64,000 nt of DNA from Herbiconiux daphne (GTDB taxonomy: Bacteria; Actinomycetota; Actinomycetes; Actinomycetales; Microbacteriaceae): the NCBI RefSeq assembly GCF_024979295.1, contig NZ_JANLCJ010000012.1, forward strand, positions 1 to 64,000, in the 5' to 3' direction. Position 1 is the first letter of the stretch; each line of letters starts with the position of its first letter. Below the pieces are notes generated by a model, which ran no database searches, was not told where the DNA came from, and was given only the letters and a program-made list of their open reading frames with translations. Made by a program: the position numbers and the translations under genes. Below, piece by piece: positions 44,479 to 53,398 of the stretch.

Positions 44479-46554
44479 ATGAGCACCCCATCGACTCCGG
44501 AGCGCGGCGCGGACGCCAACGCCCCTGAGAACACGCCCGACACCACTTCTGCTGACACCGTTTCTGCCGACACCGTCGCCATCGACATCCGCGAGCTGCT
44601 GACGGCCGACGCCCGGGCCGCCGCCGCCGAAGCCGACCTGGCCGACGAGATCGCCGAGGCAGAGGCCGCAGCGGCCGAGCCCGTGGACCTCGCCGAATCC
44701 GCCGCCGAGGTCGAGGCGAGTCTCGAGGCCGACGCCATCGTCGACGCGATCATCACGGCCGAGTCGACGGATGCCGCCACGATCACCGCCCCCGAGGTCG
44801 AGATCGCCGAACAGGCCGCCGAAGCCCGCGCGGGCCTCGCATCGGGCGACGTGACCGGAGCCGAGATCGACGCCGTCGAGTCCCGCTTCTCGGAGGAGAT
44901 CGCCGCCGCCGAGGCCGAACTCGCCCCCACCGCGGGCTTCACGACCGACCCCGCGCCGGCACCGACCGCGACGGACCCGGCTCCCGCCGCCGCGGACGGC
45001 ATCGCCTCGGCGACGACCGCCAGCCCGACCCCCACCCCGGACGCCGCCACCCCCGCCGACCCCGAGCCCGACGCCGACGCCGACGCCGAAGCGGACGCCG
45101 AAGCCGCCGCCGGCATCCCGCCCCGCACCCTCGCCGAGAAGGTCTGGGACGACCACCTCGTCGTCAAGGGCGAGAACGGCAGCCCCGACCTGCTCTACAT
45201 CGACCTGCACCTCGTGCACGAGGTCACGAGCCCCCAGGCCTTCGACGGTCTGCGCGCCGAGGGCCGCCCCGTGCGCCGCCCCGACCTCACCATCGCCACC
45301 GAAGACCACAACACCCCCACCTGGGCCATCGACAAGCCGATCGCCGACCTCACCAGCCGCACCCAGATCGACACGCTTCGCAAGAACGCCAAGGAGTTCG
45401 GCATCCGCCTGCACTCCCTCGGCGACGTCGAGCAGGGCATCGTGCACGTGGTGGGCCCACAGCTCGGCCTCACGATGCCCGGCATCACGGTGGTCTGCGG
45501 CGACAGCCACACCAGCACCCACGGCGCGTTCGGCGCCATGGCGTTCGGCATCGGCACGAGCGAGGTCGAGCACGTGCTCGCCACCCAGACCCTGCCCCTC
45601 AAGCCCTTCAAGACGATGGCCATCACCGTCGAAGGCACCCTCCGCCCGGGCGTCACCGCGAAAGACATCATCCTCGCCGTGATCGCCAAGATCGGCACCG
45701 GCGGCGGACAGGGCTACGTGCTCGAATACCGCGGCAGCGCCATCCGGAGCCTGTCGATGGATGGCCGCATGACCATCTGCAACATGTCGATCGAGGCCGG
45801 TGCCCGTGCGGGCATGGTCGCGCCCGACGACATCACGTTCGACTACCTGAAGGGCCGCCCGCACGCGCCCGAGGGCCAGGACTGGGACGACGCCGTCGAT
45901 TACTGGCGCACCCTGCGCACCGACGACGACGCCGTGTTCGACGCCGAGGTCTTCCTCGACGCCGACACCCTCGAACCCTTCGTCACCTGGGGCACCAACC
46001 CCGGCCAGGGCGTCTCGCTGAGCGACAGCGTGCCCGACCCGTCGACCATCATCGACCCCAACGAGCGCGCGAGCGCCGAGCGGGCGCTGGAGTACATGGA
46101 CCTCAAGGCCGGCACGCCGCTCAAGCAGATCCCGGTCGACGCCGTCTTCATGGGCTCGTGCACCAACAGCCGCATCGAAGACCTGCGGGCATTCGCGAGC
46201 GTCATCAAGGGCCAGAAGAAGGCCGACAACGTGCGCGTGATGGTCGTTCCCGGCAGCGCTCGCGTGCGCATCGAGGCCGAGGCCGAGGGCATCGACAAGA
46301 TCGTCGAGGAGTTCGGCGCCGAGTGGCGCTTCGCCGGCTGCTCGATGTGCCTCGGCATGAACCCCGACCAGCTCGCACCGGGCGAACGCTGTGCCAGCAC
46401 GTCGAACCGCAACTTCGAGGGCCGGCAGGGCAAGGGCGGCCGCACGCACCTGGTGTCTCCGCTCGTGGCCGCGGCCACCGCAATCCGGGGCACGCTTTCG
46501 AGCGTGAGCGACCTGAAACAGGATGCCGCCACGCGCGAAACGGTGGGTGCCTAG
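44479..46554 (+). CDS. leuC: 3-isopropylmalate dehydratase large subunit with long acidic N-terminal extension
   Basis: 691 residues; LeuC normally has about 470. From residue ~216 (PRTLAEKVWDDH) it is typical LeuC: VCGDSHTSTHGAFGAMAFGIG, the iron-sulfur Cys in FMGSCTNSRIEDL and in GCSMCLGMN, and STSNRNFEGRQGKGG. Residues 1-215 are extra, Ala/Glu/Asp-rich helix-forming sequence then a Pro/Thr/Ala stretch (TPTPDAATPADPEPDADA). There is no ATG/GTG with ribosome binding site near the canonical start, and codon use is gene-like throughout, so the extension is probably translated. GAAGGA stands 12 bases before ATG 44479. With LeuD it isomerises 2- to 3-isopropylmalate. Confidence 0.9.
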   Translation: MSTPSTPERGADANAPENTPDTTSADTVSADTVAIDIRELLTADARAAAAEADLADEIAEAEAAAAEPVDLAESAAEVEASLEADAIVDAIITAESTDAATITAPEVEIAEQAAEARAGLASGDVTGAEIDAVESRFSEEIAAAEAELAPTAGFTTDPAPAPTATDPAPAAADGIASATTASPTPTPDAATPADPEPDADADAEADAEAAAGIPPRTLAEKVWDDHLVVKGENGSPDLLYIDLHLVHEVTSPQAFDGLRAEGRPVRRPDLTIATEDHNTPTWAIDKPIADLTSRTQIDTLRKNAKEFGIRLHSLGDVEQGIVHVVGPQLGLTMPGITVVCGDSHTSTHGAFGAMAFGIGTSEVEHVLATQTLPLKPFKTMAITVEGTLRPGVTAKDIILAVIAKIGTGGGQGYVLEYRGSAIRSLSMDGRMTICNMSIEAGARAGMVAPDDITFDYLKGRPHAPEGQDWDDAVDYWRTLRTDDDAVFDAEVFLDADTLEPFVTWGTNPGQGVSLSDSVPDPSTIIDPNERASAERALEYMDLKAGTPLKQIPVDAVFMGSCTNSRIEDLRAFASVIKGQKKADNVRVMVVPGSARVRIEAEAEGIDKIVEEFGAEWRFAGCSMCLGMNPDQLAPGERCASTSNRNFEGRQGKGGRTHLVSPLVAAATAIRGTLSSVSDLKQDAATRETVGA

Positions 46555-46556
46555 CC

Positions 46557-47153
46557 ATGGAGAAGATCAGCACCCTGACGGGCGTCGCCGTGCCGCTGAA
46601 GCGGGGCAACGTCGACACCGACCAGATCATCCCGGCCGTCTACCTCAAGCGCGTCACGAAGACCGGCTTCGAAGACGCCCTCTTCGCCGCCTGGCGCAAC
46701 GACCCCGAGTTCGTGCTCAACCAGGAGCCCTTCCGCAACGGCCGCGTGCTCGTGGCCGGCCCCGACTTCGGCACCGGATCGAGCCGCGAGCACGCCGTCT
46801 GGGCGCTGCGCGACTACGGCTTCACCGCCGTGCTGAGCGCGCGGTTCGGCGACATCTTCCGCGGTAACTCGGGCAAGCAGGGCCTCCTCACCGGGCAGGT
46901 CGACGAGGCCGACATCGAGCGCATCTGGGCGTCGATCGACGCCCAGCCGGGCGTGGAGATCACGGTCGACCTGATCGAGAAAACCGCCACGGTGGGCGAC
47001 CTCACAGTCTCCTTCGCGATCGACGATTACACTCGGTGGAGATTGCTCGAGGGTCTAGACGACATCGGGCTCACGCTCCGCGACGAGGCGGCGATCACGG
47101 AATTCGAGAGCCACCGCGCGAGTTGGAGACCTCGAACCCTTCCCGTGAAATAA
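46557..47153 (+). CDS. leuD: 3-isopropylmalate dehydratase small subunit
   Basis: 198 residues. It opens MEKISTLTGVAVPLKRGNVDTDQIIPA with the key NVDTDQIIPA, and holds GPDFGTGSSREHAVWAL (key DFGTGSSREHA), both LeuD signatures. It forms the LeuC-LeuD isomerase of leucine synthesis. ATG 46557 is 2 bp after the leuC stop, so the two are one operon. It has no extension. About 100 bp follow before murA, with no clear terminator. Confidence 0.96.
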   Translation: MEKISTLTGVAVPLKRGNVDTDQIIPAVYLKRVTKTGFEDALFAAWRNDPEFVLNQEPFRNGRVLVAGPDFGTGSSREHAVWALRDYGFTAVLSARFGDIFRGNSGKQGLLTGQVDEADIERIWASIDAQPGVEITVDLIEKTATVGDLTVSFAIDDYTRWRLLEGLDDIGLTLRDEAAITEFESHRASWRPRTLPVK

Positions 47154-47257
47154 CGACCGGCAGCCGCTGAGAACCAGCACCAGGGTCGCGAAAACACAAC
47201 GAAACCAGCGTCGAACCGACAGAACGTCGACAAGACGCCAACCAGACAGTGCAGGTG

Positions 47258-48634
47258 ATGTCAGTGAACAGTCTCGTCCAGGATGCGCGAAAGGCAGCCG
47301 AGCGGGTCGGACTCACGTCCGACACGATCGTGATCAACGGCGGCCGACCCCTCAGAGGCACCATCGACGTGCGAGGCGCCAAGAACCTCGTGACCAAGGC
47401 GATGGTGGCGTCACTCCTCGGCGACACCACGAGCACCCTGCGCGACGTCCCCGACATCAGCGACGTGCACGTGGTGTCGAGCCTGCTCGAGATCCACGGC
47501 GTCAAGATCACGGGCAGCGCCGCCACCGGCGTGCTGCAGCTCGACCCCACGAACGTCGCCACCGCCACGAGCGCCGAGATCGACGCACTCTCGGGCTCCA
47601 GCCGCATCCCGATCCTGTTCTGCGGCCCGCTGCTGCACCGCCTCGGTCACGCCTTCATCCCCGATCTCGGCGGCTGCCGCATCGGCGACCGCCCCATCGA
47701 CTTCCACCTCGACGCGCTCCGGGCCTTCGGCGCGGTCGTCGACAAGCTGCCGTCGGGCATCAACATCACCGCACCCAACGGCCTGCGCGGCGCCAACATC
47801 CACCTGCCCTACCCGAGCGTCGGCGCCACCGAGCAGGTGCTGCTGACCGCCGTGCGCGCCGACGGCACCACCGAGCTCAAGAACGCGGCCATCGAGCCCG
47901 AGATCATGGATCTCATCGCCGTGCTGCAGAAGATGGGCGCGATCATCTCGGTCGAGCCCAACCGCACCATCTTCATCGAGGGCGTCGAGAGCCTCAACGG
48001 ATACAACCACCGCGCCCTGTTCGACCGCAACGAGGCCGCCAGCTGGGCGAGCGCCGCGCTCGCCACCGGTGGTTCGATCTTCACCACGGGCGCCAAGCAG
48101 TCCGAGATGATGACCTTCCTCAACGTCTTCCGCAAGATCGGTGGCGCGTTCGACATCGAAGAAGAGGGCATCCGCTTCTACCACCCGGGCGGCGAGCTCA
48201 AGCCCGTCGTCATCGAGACCGACGTGCACCCCGGCTTCATGACCGACTGGCAGCAGCCCCTCATCGTCGCCCTCACCCAGGCCCAGGGCACCTCGATCGT
48301 GCACGAGACCGTCTATGAGAACCGCTTCGGCTTCACGGATGCCTTGATCAAGATGGGCGCCAACATCGAGGTGCACAAAGACGGCCTGGCCGACCCGAAC
48401 CGCCGTGTTCCGCGCCGCGCGCTCGAGCAGGCGGCCGTGATCACCGGACCGACGCCGCTGCACGGCGCCGAGCTCGAGGTGCCCGACCTGCGCGGCGGCT
48501 TCAGCCACCTCATCGCCGCCCTCACGGCGAAGGGCCAGTCCTCGGTGAGCAACGTGGGGCTCATCGCTCGCGGCTACGGCGACTTCGTCGGAAAGCTGGA
48601 GAAGCTCGGAGCAGACTTCTACTTCGCCGAGTAG
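47258..48634 (+). CDS. murA: UDP-N-acetylglucosamine 1-carboxyvinyltransferase
   Basis: 458 residues. Enolpyruvyl transferase fold: RGAKNLVTKAMVASLLGD at the N terminus, the catalytic Cys in LGGCRIGDRPIDFH, and RFGFTDALIKMGANI. First committed step of peptidoglycan synthesis. ATG 47258 is listed; the GTG at 47264 with AGGTGAT in front is an alternative start two codons further on. It is the second member of this superfamily in the window but, unlike the AroA-like protein at 23003, it keeps its catalytic motif. Confidence 0.95.
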   Translation: MSVNSLVQDARKAAERVGLTSDTIVINGGRPLRGTIDVRGAKNLVTKAMVASLLGDTTSTLRDVPDISDVHVVSSLLEIHGVKITGSAATGVLQLDPTNVATATSAEIDALSGSSRIPILFCGPLLHRLGHAFIPDLGGCRIGDRPIDFHLDALRAFGAVVDKLPSGINITAPNGLRGANIHLPYPSVGATEQVLLTAVRADGTTELKNAAIEPEIMDLIAVLQKMGAIISVEPNRTIFIEGVESLNGYNHRALFDRNEAASWASAALATGGSIFTTGAKQSEMMTFLNVFRKIGGAFDIEEEGIRFYHPGGELKPVVIETDVHPGFMTDWQQPLIVALTQAQGTSIVHETVYENRFGFTDALIKMGANIEVHKDGLADPNRRVPRRALEQAAVITGPTPLHGAELEVPDLRGGFSHLIAALTAKGQSSVSNVGLIARGYGDFVGKLEKLGADFYFAE

Positions 48635-48638
48635 ACCG

Positions 48639-49454
48639 GTGGCGTCCTCCCCGACTCCCGCCGCGCCCACTGCCGGGCACGAGCTGCAGAAGCGCAAGAA
48701 GACCGAGCGCACCGTGGCGTTCACCGCGCTCGCCGCCGTCGTCATCCCGTTCCTCAACGTCATCGCGAAACTGCACCTGCGCGACGCGCACAAGCTGCCG
48801 GCTGAGGGCCCGTTCGTGCTGAGCCCGAACCACTACTCCAACATCGACCCGGTCATCATGGCCTGGGCGGTCTGGAACCTCGGCCGGGCGCCGCGATTCC
48901 TGGCGAAGGACTCGCTGTTCCGCATCCCCGTGGTGGGCTTCGCGCTGCGCAAGAGCGGGCAGATCCCCGTGCAGCGCTCGGGTTCCGGCCGCAACAACGA
49001 GCCGTTCTCGGCCGCGAACCAGCTGGTCGAGCACGCGCAGGGCGTGATCGTCTACCCGGAGGGCACGCTCACGCGCGAGCCCGACCTGTGGCCGATGCGC
49101 GGCAAGACCGGCGCCGTGCGGCTCGCGCTCGAGCACGGTATCCCGCTCATCCCGGCAGCCCACTGGGGCACCCAGGCCGTGCTGCCGCGCTACTCCAAGA
49201 AGCTCAGCCTCTTTCCGCGCAAACGCATCGAGATCGTCTTCGGCGACCCCGTCGACCTCGATGACCTGCGCGCGAAGCCCATCGACCAGAAGGCCCTGAT
49301 CGAGGCCACCGACCGCCTGATGACGGCGATCACCGGTCTGCTCGAAGGCCTCCGCAACGAGAAGGCGCCGGCGGTGCGCTGGAACCCGGCCGCCCACAAC
49401 CAGACCGAATACGGCCGCCTCGAGCAGCCGGGAAAGGCCGAGGCCGCCGAGTGA
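48639..49454 (+). CDS. plsC: 1-acyl-sn-glycerol-3-phosphate acyltransferase
   Basis: 271 residues. Acyltransferase motifs NHYSNIDPV (HX4D), ..RFLAKDSLFRIPVVGF.. and YPEGTLTRE are all present, with a hydrophobic segment after the basic N terminus (VAFTALAAVVIPFLNVIAK). It acylates lysophosphatidate to phosphatidate at the membrane. Start GTG 48639, four bases after murA; its stop overlaps the gpsA GTG. So murA, plsC and gpsA are transcribed together. Confidence 0.9.
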   Translation: MASSPTPAAPTAGHELQKRKKTERTVAFTALAAVVIPFLNVIAKLHLRDAHKLPAEGPFVLSPNHYSNIDPVIMAWAVWNLGRAPRFLAKDSLFRIPVVGFALRKSGQIPVQRSGSGRNNEPFSAANQLVEHAQGVIVYPEGTLTREPDLWPMRGKTGAVRLALEHGIPLIPAAHWGTQAVLPRYSKKLSLFPRKRIEIVFGDPVDLDDLRAKPIDQKALIEATDRLMTAITGLLEGLRNEKAPAVRWNPAAHNQTEYGRLEQPGKAEAAE

Positions 49455-50599
49455 GCAAGACCCCCGGCCGTTCGCCTCAGCGCGGCGCCGCTCCGCCCCG
49501 CCCGCGCGTCACCGTTCTCGGCGCCGGCAGCTGGGGCACCACGTTCGCCAAGGTGCTCGCCGACGGCGGCTCCGACGTGACGCTCTGGGCGCGGCGCCCC
49601 GAGCTCGCGAAAGAGATCCGCGAGGCCAAGCGCAACAGCGACTACCTGCCGGGCGTCAACCTGCCGCTCGCGGTGACGGCGACCTCGGATGTCGCGGCAG
49701 CGCTCGCCGGCGCCCAGATGGTGTTCGTGTCCATCCCGAGCCAGTCGCTGCGGCAGAACCTGGTCGAGATCAAGTCGCTCATCCCCGACGGCGTGCCCGT
49801 GATCAGCCTGATGAAGGGCGTCGAGAAGGGCACGGGCCTTCGCATGAGCGAGGTGCTCGAGCAGGTGCTCGAGATCGACCGAGACCGGATCGCCGTGGCA
49901 TCCGGGCCCAACCTCGCCCTCGAGATCGCGAAGGAGCAGCCCACCGCCGCCGTGGTGTCGTCGACGAGCATCGAGACCGCCGAGGCCGTGGCCAAGGTGG
50001 CGACGAACCGCTACTTCCGCTCGTTCATCAACACCGACGTCATCGGCACCGAGTTCGGCGGCGTGCTCAAGAACCTCATCGCGGTGGCGATCGGCATCGT
50101 CGACGGCGTCGGCTACGGCGAGAACACGAAGGCGTCGATCATCACGCGGGGTCTGGTCGAGATGACCGACTTCGCGGTGGCCTACGGCGGGCATCCGGAG
50201 ACCCTCGCCGGGCTCGCGGGGCTCGGCGACCTGATCGCGACCAGCGGATCGTCGCTCTCGCGCAACAACACCGCCGGGCGCCTGCTCGGCCAGGGCTACA
50301 GCTTCGCCGACGTCGTGAAATCGATGCAGCAGACCGCGGAGGGCCTGGCTTCGGTGGCCCCCGTGCTCGCGCTCGCCCGCGCGAAGGGCGTCGACATGCC
50401 CATCTGCCGTCAGGTGAGCGAAGTGCTGGCCGGTACGCTCGATCCGAAAGACATAGCCCCCCACCTGACCACCGACGACGACTCGGGGCCTCAGGGCGAA
50501 AGGACTCTCGATGCCAAGCAAGACAACGGTCGTGGTGCTTTTCGGAGGTCGCTCCAGCGAGCATTCGATCAGCTGCGCAACCGCGGGCGGAGTTCTTGA
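49451..50599 (+). CDS. gpsA: Glycerol-3-phosphate dehydrogenase [NAD(P)+]
   Basis: 382 residues. NAD-binding loop VTVLGAGSWGTTFAKVLA, substrate-site motifs NLIAVAIGIVDGVGYGENTK and GLAGLGDLIATSGSSLSRN. It makes sn-glycerol-3-phosphate for phospholipids. GTG 49451 overlaps the plsC stop. The last 30 residues (50511-50599) overlap the ddl gene in another frame, an unusually long overlap; the tail (GAFRRSLQRAFDQLRNRG) is not conserved in the family. Confidence 0.94.
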   Translation: MSKTPGRSPQRGAAPPRPRVTVLGAGSWGTTFAKVLADGGSDVTLWARRPELAKEIREAKRNSDYLPGVNLPLAVTATSDVAAALAGAQMVFVSIPSQSLRQNLVEIKSLIPDGVPVISLMKGVEKGTGLRMSEVLEQVLEIDRDRIAVASGPNLALEIAKEQPTAAVVSSTSIETAEAVAKVATNRYFRSFINTDVIGTEFGGVLKNLIAVAIGIVDGVGYGENTKASIITRGLVEMTDFAVAYGGHPETLAGLAGLGDLIATSGSSLSRNNTAGRLLGQGYSFADVVKSMQQTAEGLASVAPVLALARAKGVDMPICRQVSEVLAGTLDPKDIAPHLTTDDDSGPQGERTLDAKQDNGRGAFRRSLQRAFDQLRNRGRSS

Positions 50600-51599
50600 G
50601 GCGATCGACCGGTCGCGCTACGACGTGATCCCGGTCGGCATCACGGCCGACGGCGCCTTCGTGCTCGAAGACGACGACCCCGCGAAGTTCCGGCTCGACA
50701 TCCATGCGCTGCCGCGGGTGCTCGACAACGGCACCCGCATCCTGTGGCCCGATTCGACGGCGACGCGGGAGCTCTCGGTTCAGGATGCCGGCGGCGGCAT
50801 CCGGTCGCTCGGCGACGTCGACGTGGTGTTCCCCATCCTGCACGGCCCGTTCGGCGAAGACGGCACAATCCAGGGGCTGCTCGAGCTGATCGGCGTGCCC
50901 TATGTGGGCTCGGGGGTGCTGGCGTCGGCGCTCGGCATGGACAAGCACTTCACCAAGACCGTCTTCGAAGCGGCCGGCATCGCGGTGGCCCCGTGGCGCA
51001 CGGTGTCGGCTCGGGAGTGGCAGACGGCTCCGGATGCCGTGGCCGAGTCGGTCGCCGGGTTCGGCCTGCCGCTCTTCGTGAAGCCCGCTCGCGCGGGGTC
51101 GTCGGTCGGCGTGAGCAAGGTGTCGGCACCCGCGGAGCTGGGTGACGCGATGACGATCGCGCTGCGGGAGGACTCCCGGGTGTTGATCGAGCAGGCGGTC
51201 GTGGGCCGCGAGGTCGAGTGCGGCGTGCTGGGCGGCCGCGACGGCGGTGCCCCGCGCGTGTCGGTGGCGGGCGAGATCGTGATGACCGATCGCGAGTTCT
51301 ACGACTTCGACGCCAAGTACCTCGACGCGCCCGGTATCGACCTCGTCTGCCCCGCGGCGCTGACGCCCGAAGAGCTCGCGACGATGCAGGAGCTGGCCGC
51401 GCGCGCCTTCACCGCCATCGACGGGGCCGGCCTCGCGCGGGTCGACTTCTTTCTCACCGCCGACGGCTTCGTCATCAACGAGATCAACACGATGCCCGGG
51501 TTCACGCCGATCTCGATGTTCCCGAAGTGCTGGATCGCGACCGGGTTGTCGTATCCGCGGCTGATCGACGAGCTGATCGGGCTGGCGCTCGAGCGCTGA
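50511..51599 (+). CDS. ddl: D-alanine--D-alanine ligase
   Basis: 362 residues, ATP-grasp fold. Motifs: VLFGGRSSEHSISC at the N terminus, HGPFGEDGTIQG, KPARAGSSVGVSKV and the metal-binding INEINTMPGFTPIS. It joins two D-Ala for peptidoglycan. The start ATG 50511 lies inside the 3' end of gpsA by 89 bp; CAGGGCGAAAGGAC just before it offers a ribosome binding site (GAAAGG). The gene is otherwise normal in length. Confidence 0.95.
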   Translation: MPSKTTVVVLFGGRSSEHSISCATAGGVLEAIDRSRYDVIPVGITADGAFVLEDDDPAKFRLDIHALPRVLDNGTRILWPDSTATRELSVQDAGGGIRSLGDVDVVFPILHGPFGEDGTIQGLLELIGVPYVGSGVLASALGMDKHFTKTVFEAAGIAVAPWRTVSAREWQTAPDAVAESVAGFGLPLFVKPARAGSSVGVSKVSAPAELGDAMTIALREDSRVLIEQAVVGREVECGVLGGRDGGAPRVSVAGEIVMTDREFYDFDAKYLDAPGIDLVCPAALTPEELATMQELAARAFTAIDGAGLARVDFFLTADGFVINEINTMPGFTPISMFPKCWIATGLSYPRLIDELIGLALER

Positions 51600-51631
51600 G
51601 GGCTGAGTGCTTAGCGCTGGGCGCTGACCGC

Positions 51632-52147
51632 TTAGGGCGCGTCGGTGGGGATGGGCGAGGTGTCGCCCACGTTGAGGCACGCGCTCGTCTGCGGAATCAC
51701 CGAGACCGCCTGCGTGAGGTCGACGAGTGTCGAGCTGCTCGACACGACGTTCGAGTCGAGCACCACCTCGACCGCCGGATCGCGGCCGAACGTGGTGAAG
51801 GTGTAGATCGGGTCGTCGGAGTCGTCGCGGATCCAGTCGACGCCGTTGACGTTGTCGCACGGCAGCGTGGTGGGGCCGGGCGGGGTCACGCCGCAGTGCA
51901 GCAGGATCGACGCCGGATCGCCCCAGGCGCCGGTGGCCTGGGCGTCGGTCTCGCGGCGCGCGGCATCCGCCACCGTGTCGGGCAGGCGCACGGTGACGTC
52001 GGCGCAGGTCGGGTTGGTGGCATCCGCGGCCGGTTCGAGCGCGACGGTGCCGGCGCATCCGCTCAGCAGACCCGCCGAGAGGGCGGCGAGGGCGACGATG
52101 CCGACGAAACGGCCCGGGCGGGTGGCGAAGAGGGTGCGTGCGGGCAT
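51632..52147 (-). CDS. DUF3515-family lipoprotein
   Basis: 171 residues. Signal peptide with lipobox LSAGLLSGCAG (Cys ~31), then TCADVTVRLPDTVADAARRET and a GVDWIRDD segment, the DUF3515 pattern. Function unknown; the gene usually sits between ddl and thiL in this family, as here. Start ATG 52147; TAGCCT on the minus strand ends 8 bases before it (52156-52161), so the mRNA may be leaderless. Between ddl and this gene, 51600-51631 holds GCGCTGAG-like short repeats. Confidence 0.85.
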   Translation of the reverse strand: MPARTLFATRPGRFVGIVALAALSAGLLSGCAGTVALEPAADATNPTCADVTVRLPDTVADAARRETDAQATGAWGDPASILLHCGVTPPGPTTLPCDNVNGVDWIRDDSDDPIYTFTTFGRDPAVEVVLDSNVVSSSSTLVDLTQAVSVIPQTSACLNVGDTSPIPTDAP

Positions 52148-52155
52148 GGCAGTTC

Positions 52156-52165
52156 AGGCTACCGT
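52156..52165. promoter_or_regulatory. Two overlapping divergent -10 boxes
   Basis: TAGCCT on the minus strand (52161-52156) serves the DUF3515 gene and TACCGT on the plus strand (52160-52165) serves thiL. They share two bases, so the two promoters cannot be occupied at once. Confidence 0.45.
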
Positions 52166-52171
52166 TTAGAG

Positions 52172-53344
52172 GTGATCCCCGACTTCGGTTTAGCTGCGAA
52201 CGACCCGACGCTCGCGCAGCTGGGCGAGGGTGAGACGCTCAAGAAGATCTTTCCGCGACTGCCGCACGCCGACGCCGAGCTGCTCGGCCCGGGCGACGAC
52301 GCGGCGATGGTGGCCGCCCCCGACGGGCGATACGTGGTGACCACCGACATGATGGTGCACGGCCCCGACTTCCGCACGGCCTGGTCGACGCCGCACGATC
52401 TGGGCTGGAAGGCCGCCATGTCGAACCTCGCCGACGTCGCCGCCATGGGCGCCCGGCCGACGGCGCTCGTCGTGGCCATCGCCGCACCGCTCGGCACGCC
52501 CGTCTCGGCCCTGCTCGGCATCGCCGACGGGCTTCGGGATGCCTGCACCGCGGCCGCGCCCGGCTGCGGTGTGGTGGGCGGCGATCTGTCGGTCTCCGAC
52601 ACGCTGACGCTCGCGGTGACGGCGTTCGGCGACCTCGGCGGCCGCCATCCGGTGACGCGGTCGGGCGCGCGGCCCGGCGACGTGATCGCGGTGTCGGGCG
52701 ACCTGGGGCGGGCGGGGGCGGGCATCTGGCTGCTCTTCCGCGATGCGCGCCGGGCGGCGGTGGCGGGTGCTGCGGCGGTAGCGGGTGCCGATGACGGCGC
52801 GACGGCGCTCGGCGCAGGTTCACCGGCGGCTTCGGCGACGGGTTCAGCGACGGCTTCGGCCGAGGCGCTCGAACCCGACGCCGAGCGTGGCCTCGCCCTG
52901 CGCCTGGAGCACGCCGACCTCGTCGAGGCGCAGCTCGCCCCGATCTCGCCGATCGCGCTCGGAGTGGCGGCGGCGCTCGGCGGAGCGACGGCAATGCTCG
53001 ACGTGTCCGACGGACTCATGCTCGACGCCCGCCGCATCGCCGTCGCCAGCGGCTGCGCCCTCGCCTTCGACCCCGGCGCCATCGCGCGGGAGGCGCGCGA
53101 CCTGCTCGACCTCGACGCGGTGGTCGGCGACCGCGCGGTCGACTTCGTGCTCGCCGGCGGCGAGGATCACGCCCTGCTCGCGACGTTCCCGGCGGATGTC
53201 GCGCTGCCCGACGGCTTCCGGTCGCTCGGCTCGGTCGTGGCGCCGGTGACTCCGGGCGCCTTCGACGCGCTCATCGGCGATCGCCGCTACGACGATCTCG
53301 GCGGCTGGGACCCCTACGCCGACTGGGACGGCCAGTCGGGCTGA
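52172..53344 (+). CDS. thiL: Thiamine-monophosphate kinase
   Basis: 390 residues; typical ThiL is about 330. It has LLGPGDDAAMV, VVTTDMMVHGPDF, NLADVAAMGARPTALV and DVSDGLMLDARRIA, covering the ATP and Mg2+ sites. It phosphorylates thiamine phosphate to the active diphosphate. An Ala/Ser/Gly-rich insert of ~45 residues around residues 195-240 accounts for the extra length. Start GTG 52172, exactly 6 bases after TACCGT, no ribosome binding site, so leaderless. Upstream frame to 51218 is shadow. Confidence 0.9.
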   Translation: MIPDFGLAANDPTLAQLGEGETLKKIFPRLPHADAELLGPGDDAAMVAAPDGRYVVTTDMMVHGPDFRTAWSTPHDLGWKAAMSNLADVAAMGARPTALVVAIAAPLGTPVSALLGIADGLRDACTAAAPGCGVVGGDLSVSDTLTLAVTAFGDLGGRHPVTRSGARPGDVIAVSGDLGRAGAGIWLLFRDARRAAVAGAAAVAGADDGATALGAGSPAASATGSATASAEALEPDAERGLALRLEHADLVEAQLAPISPIALGVAAALGGATAMLDVSDGLMLDARRIAVASGCALAFDPGAIAREARDLLDLDAVVGDRAVDFVLAGGEDHALLATFPADVALPDGFRSLGSVVAPVTPGAFDALIGDRRYDDLGGWDPYADWDGQSG

Positions 53345-53398
53345 CGCGCTGACGCGCTCACGCGCGGGGCCGGCTTGACGCTCAGGAGTGGCCGCCAC

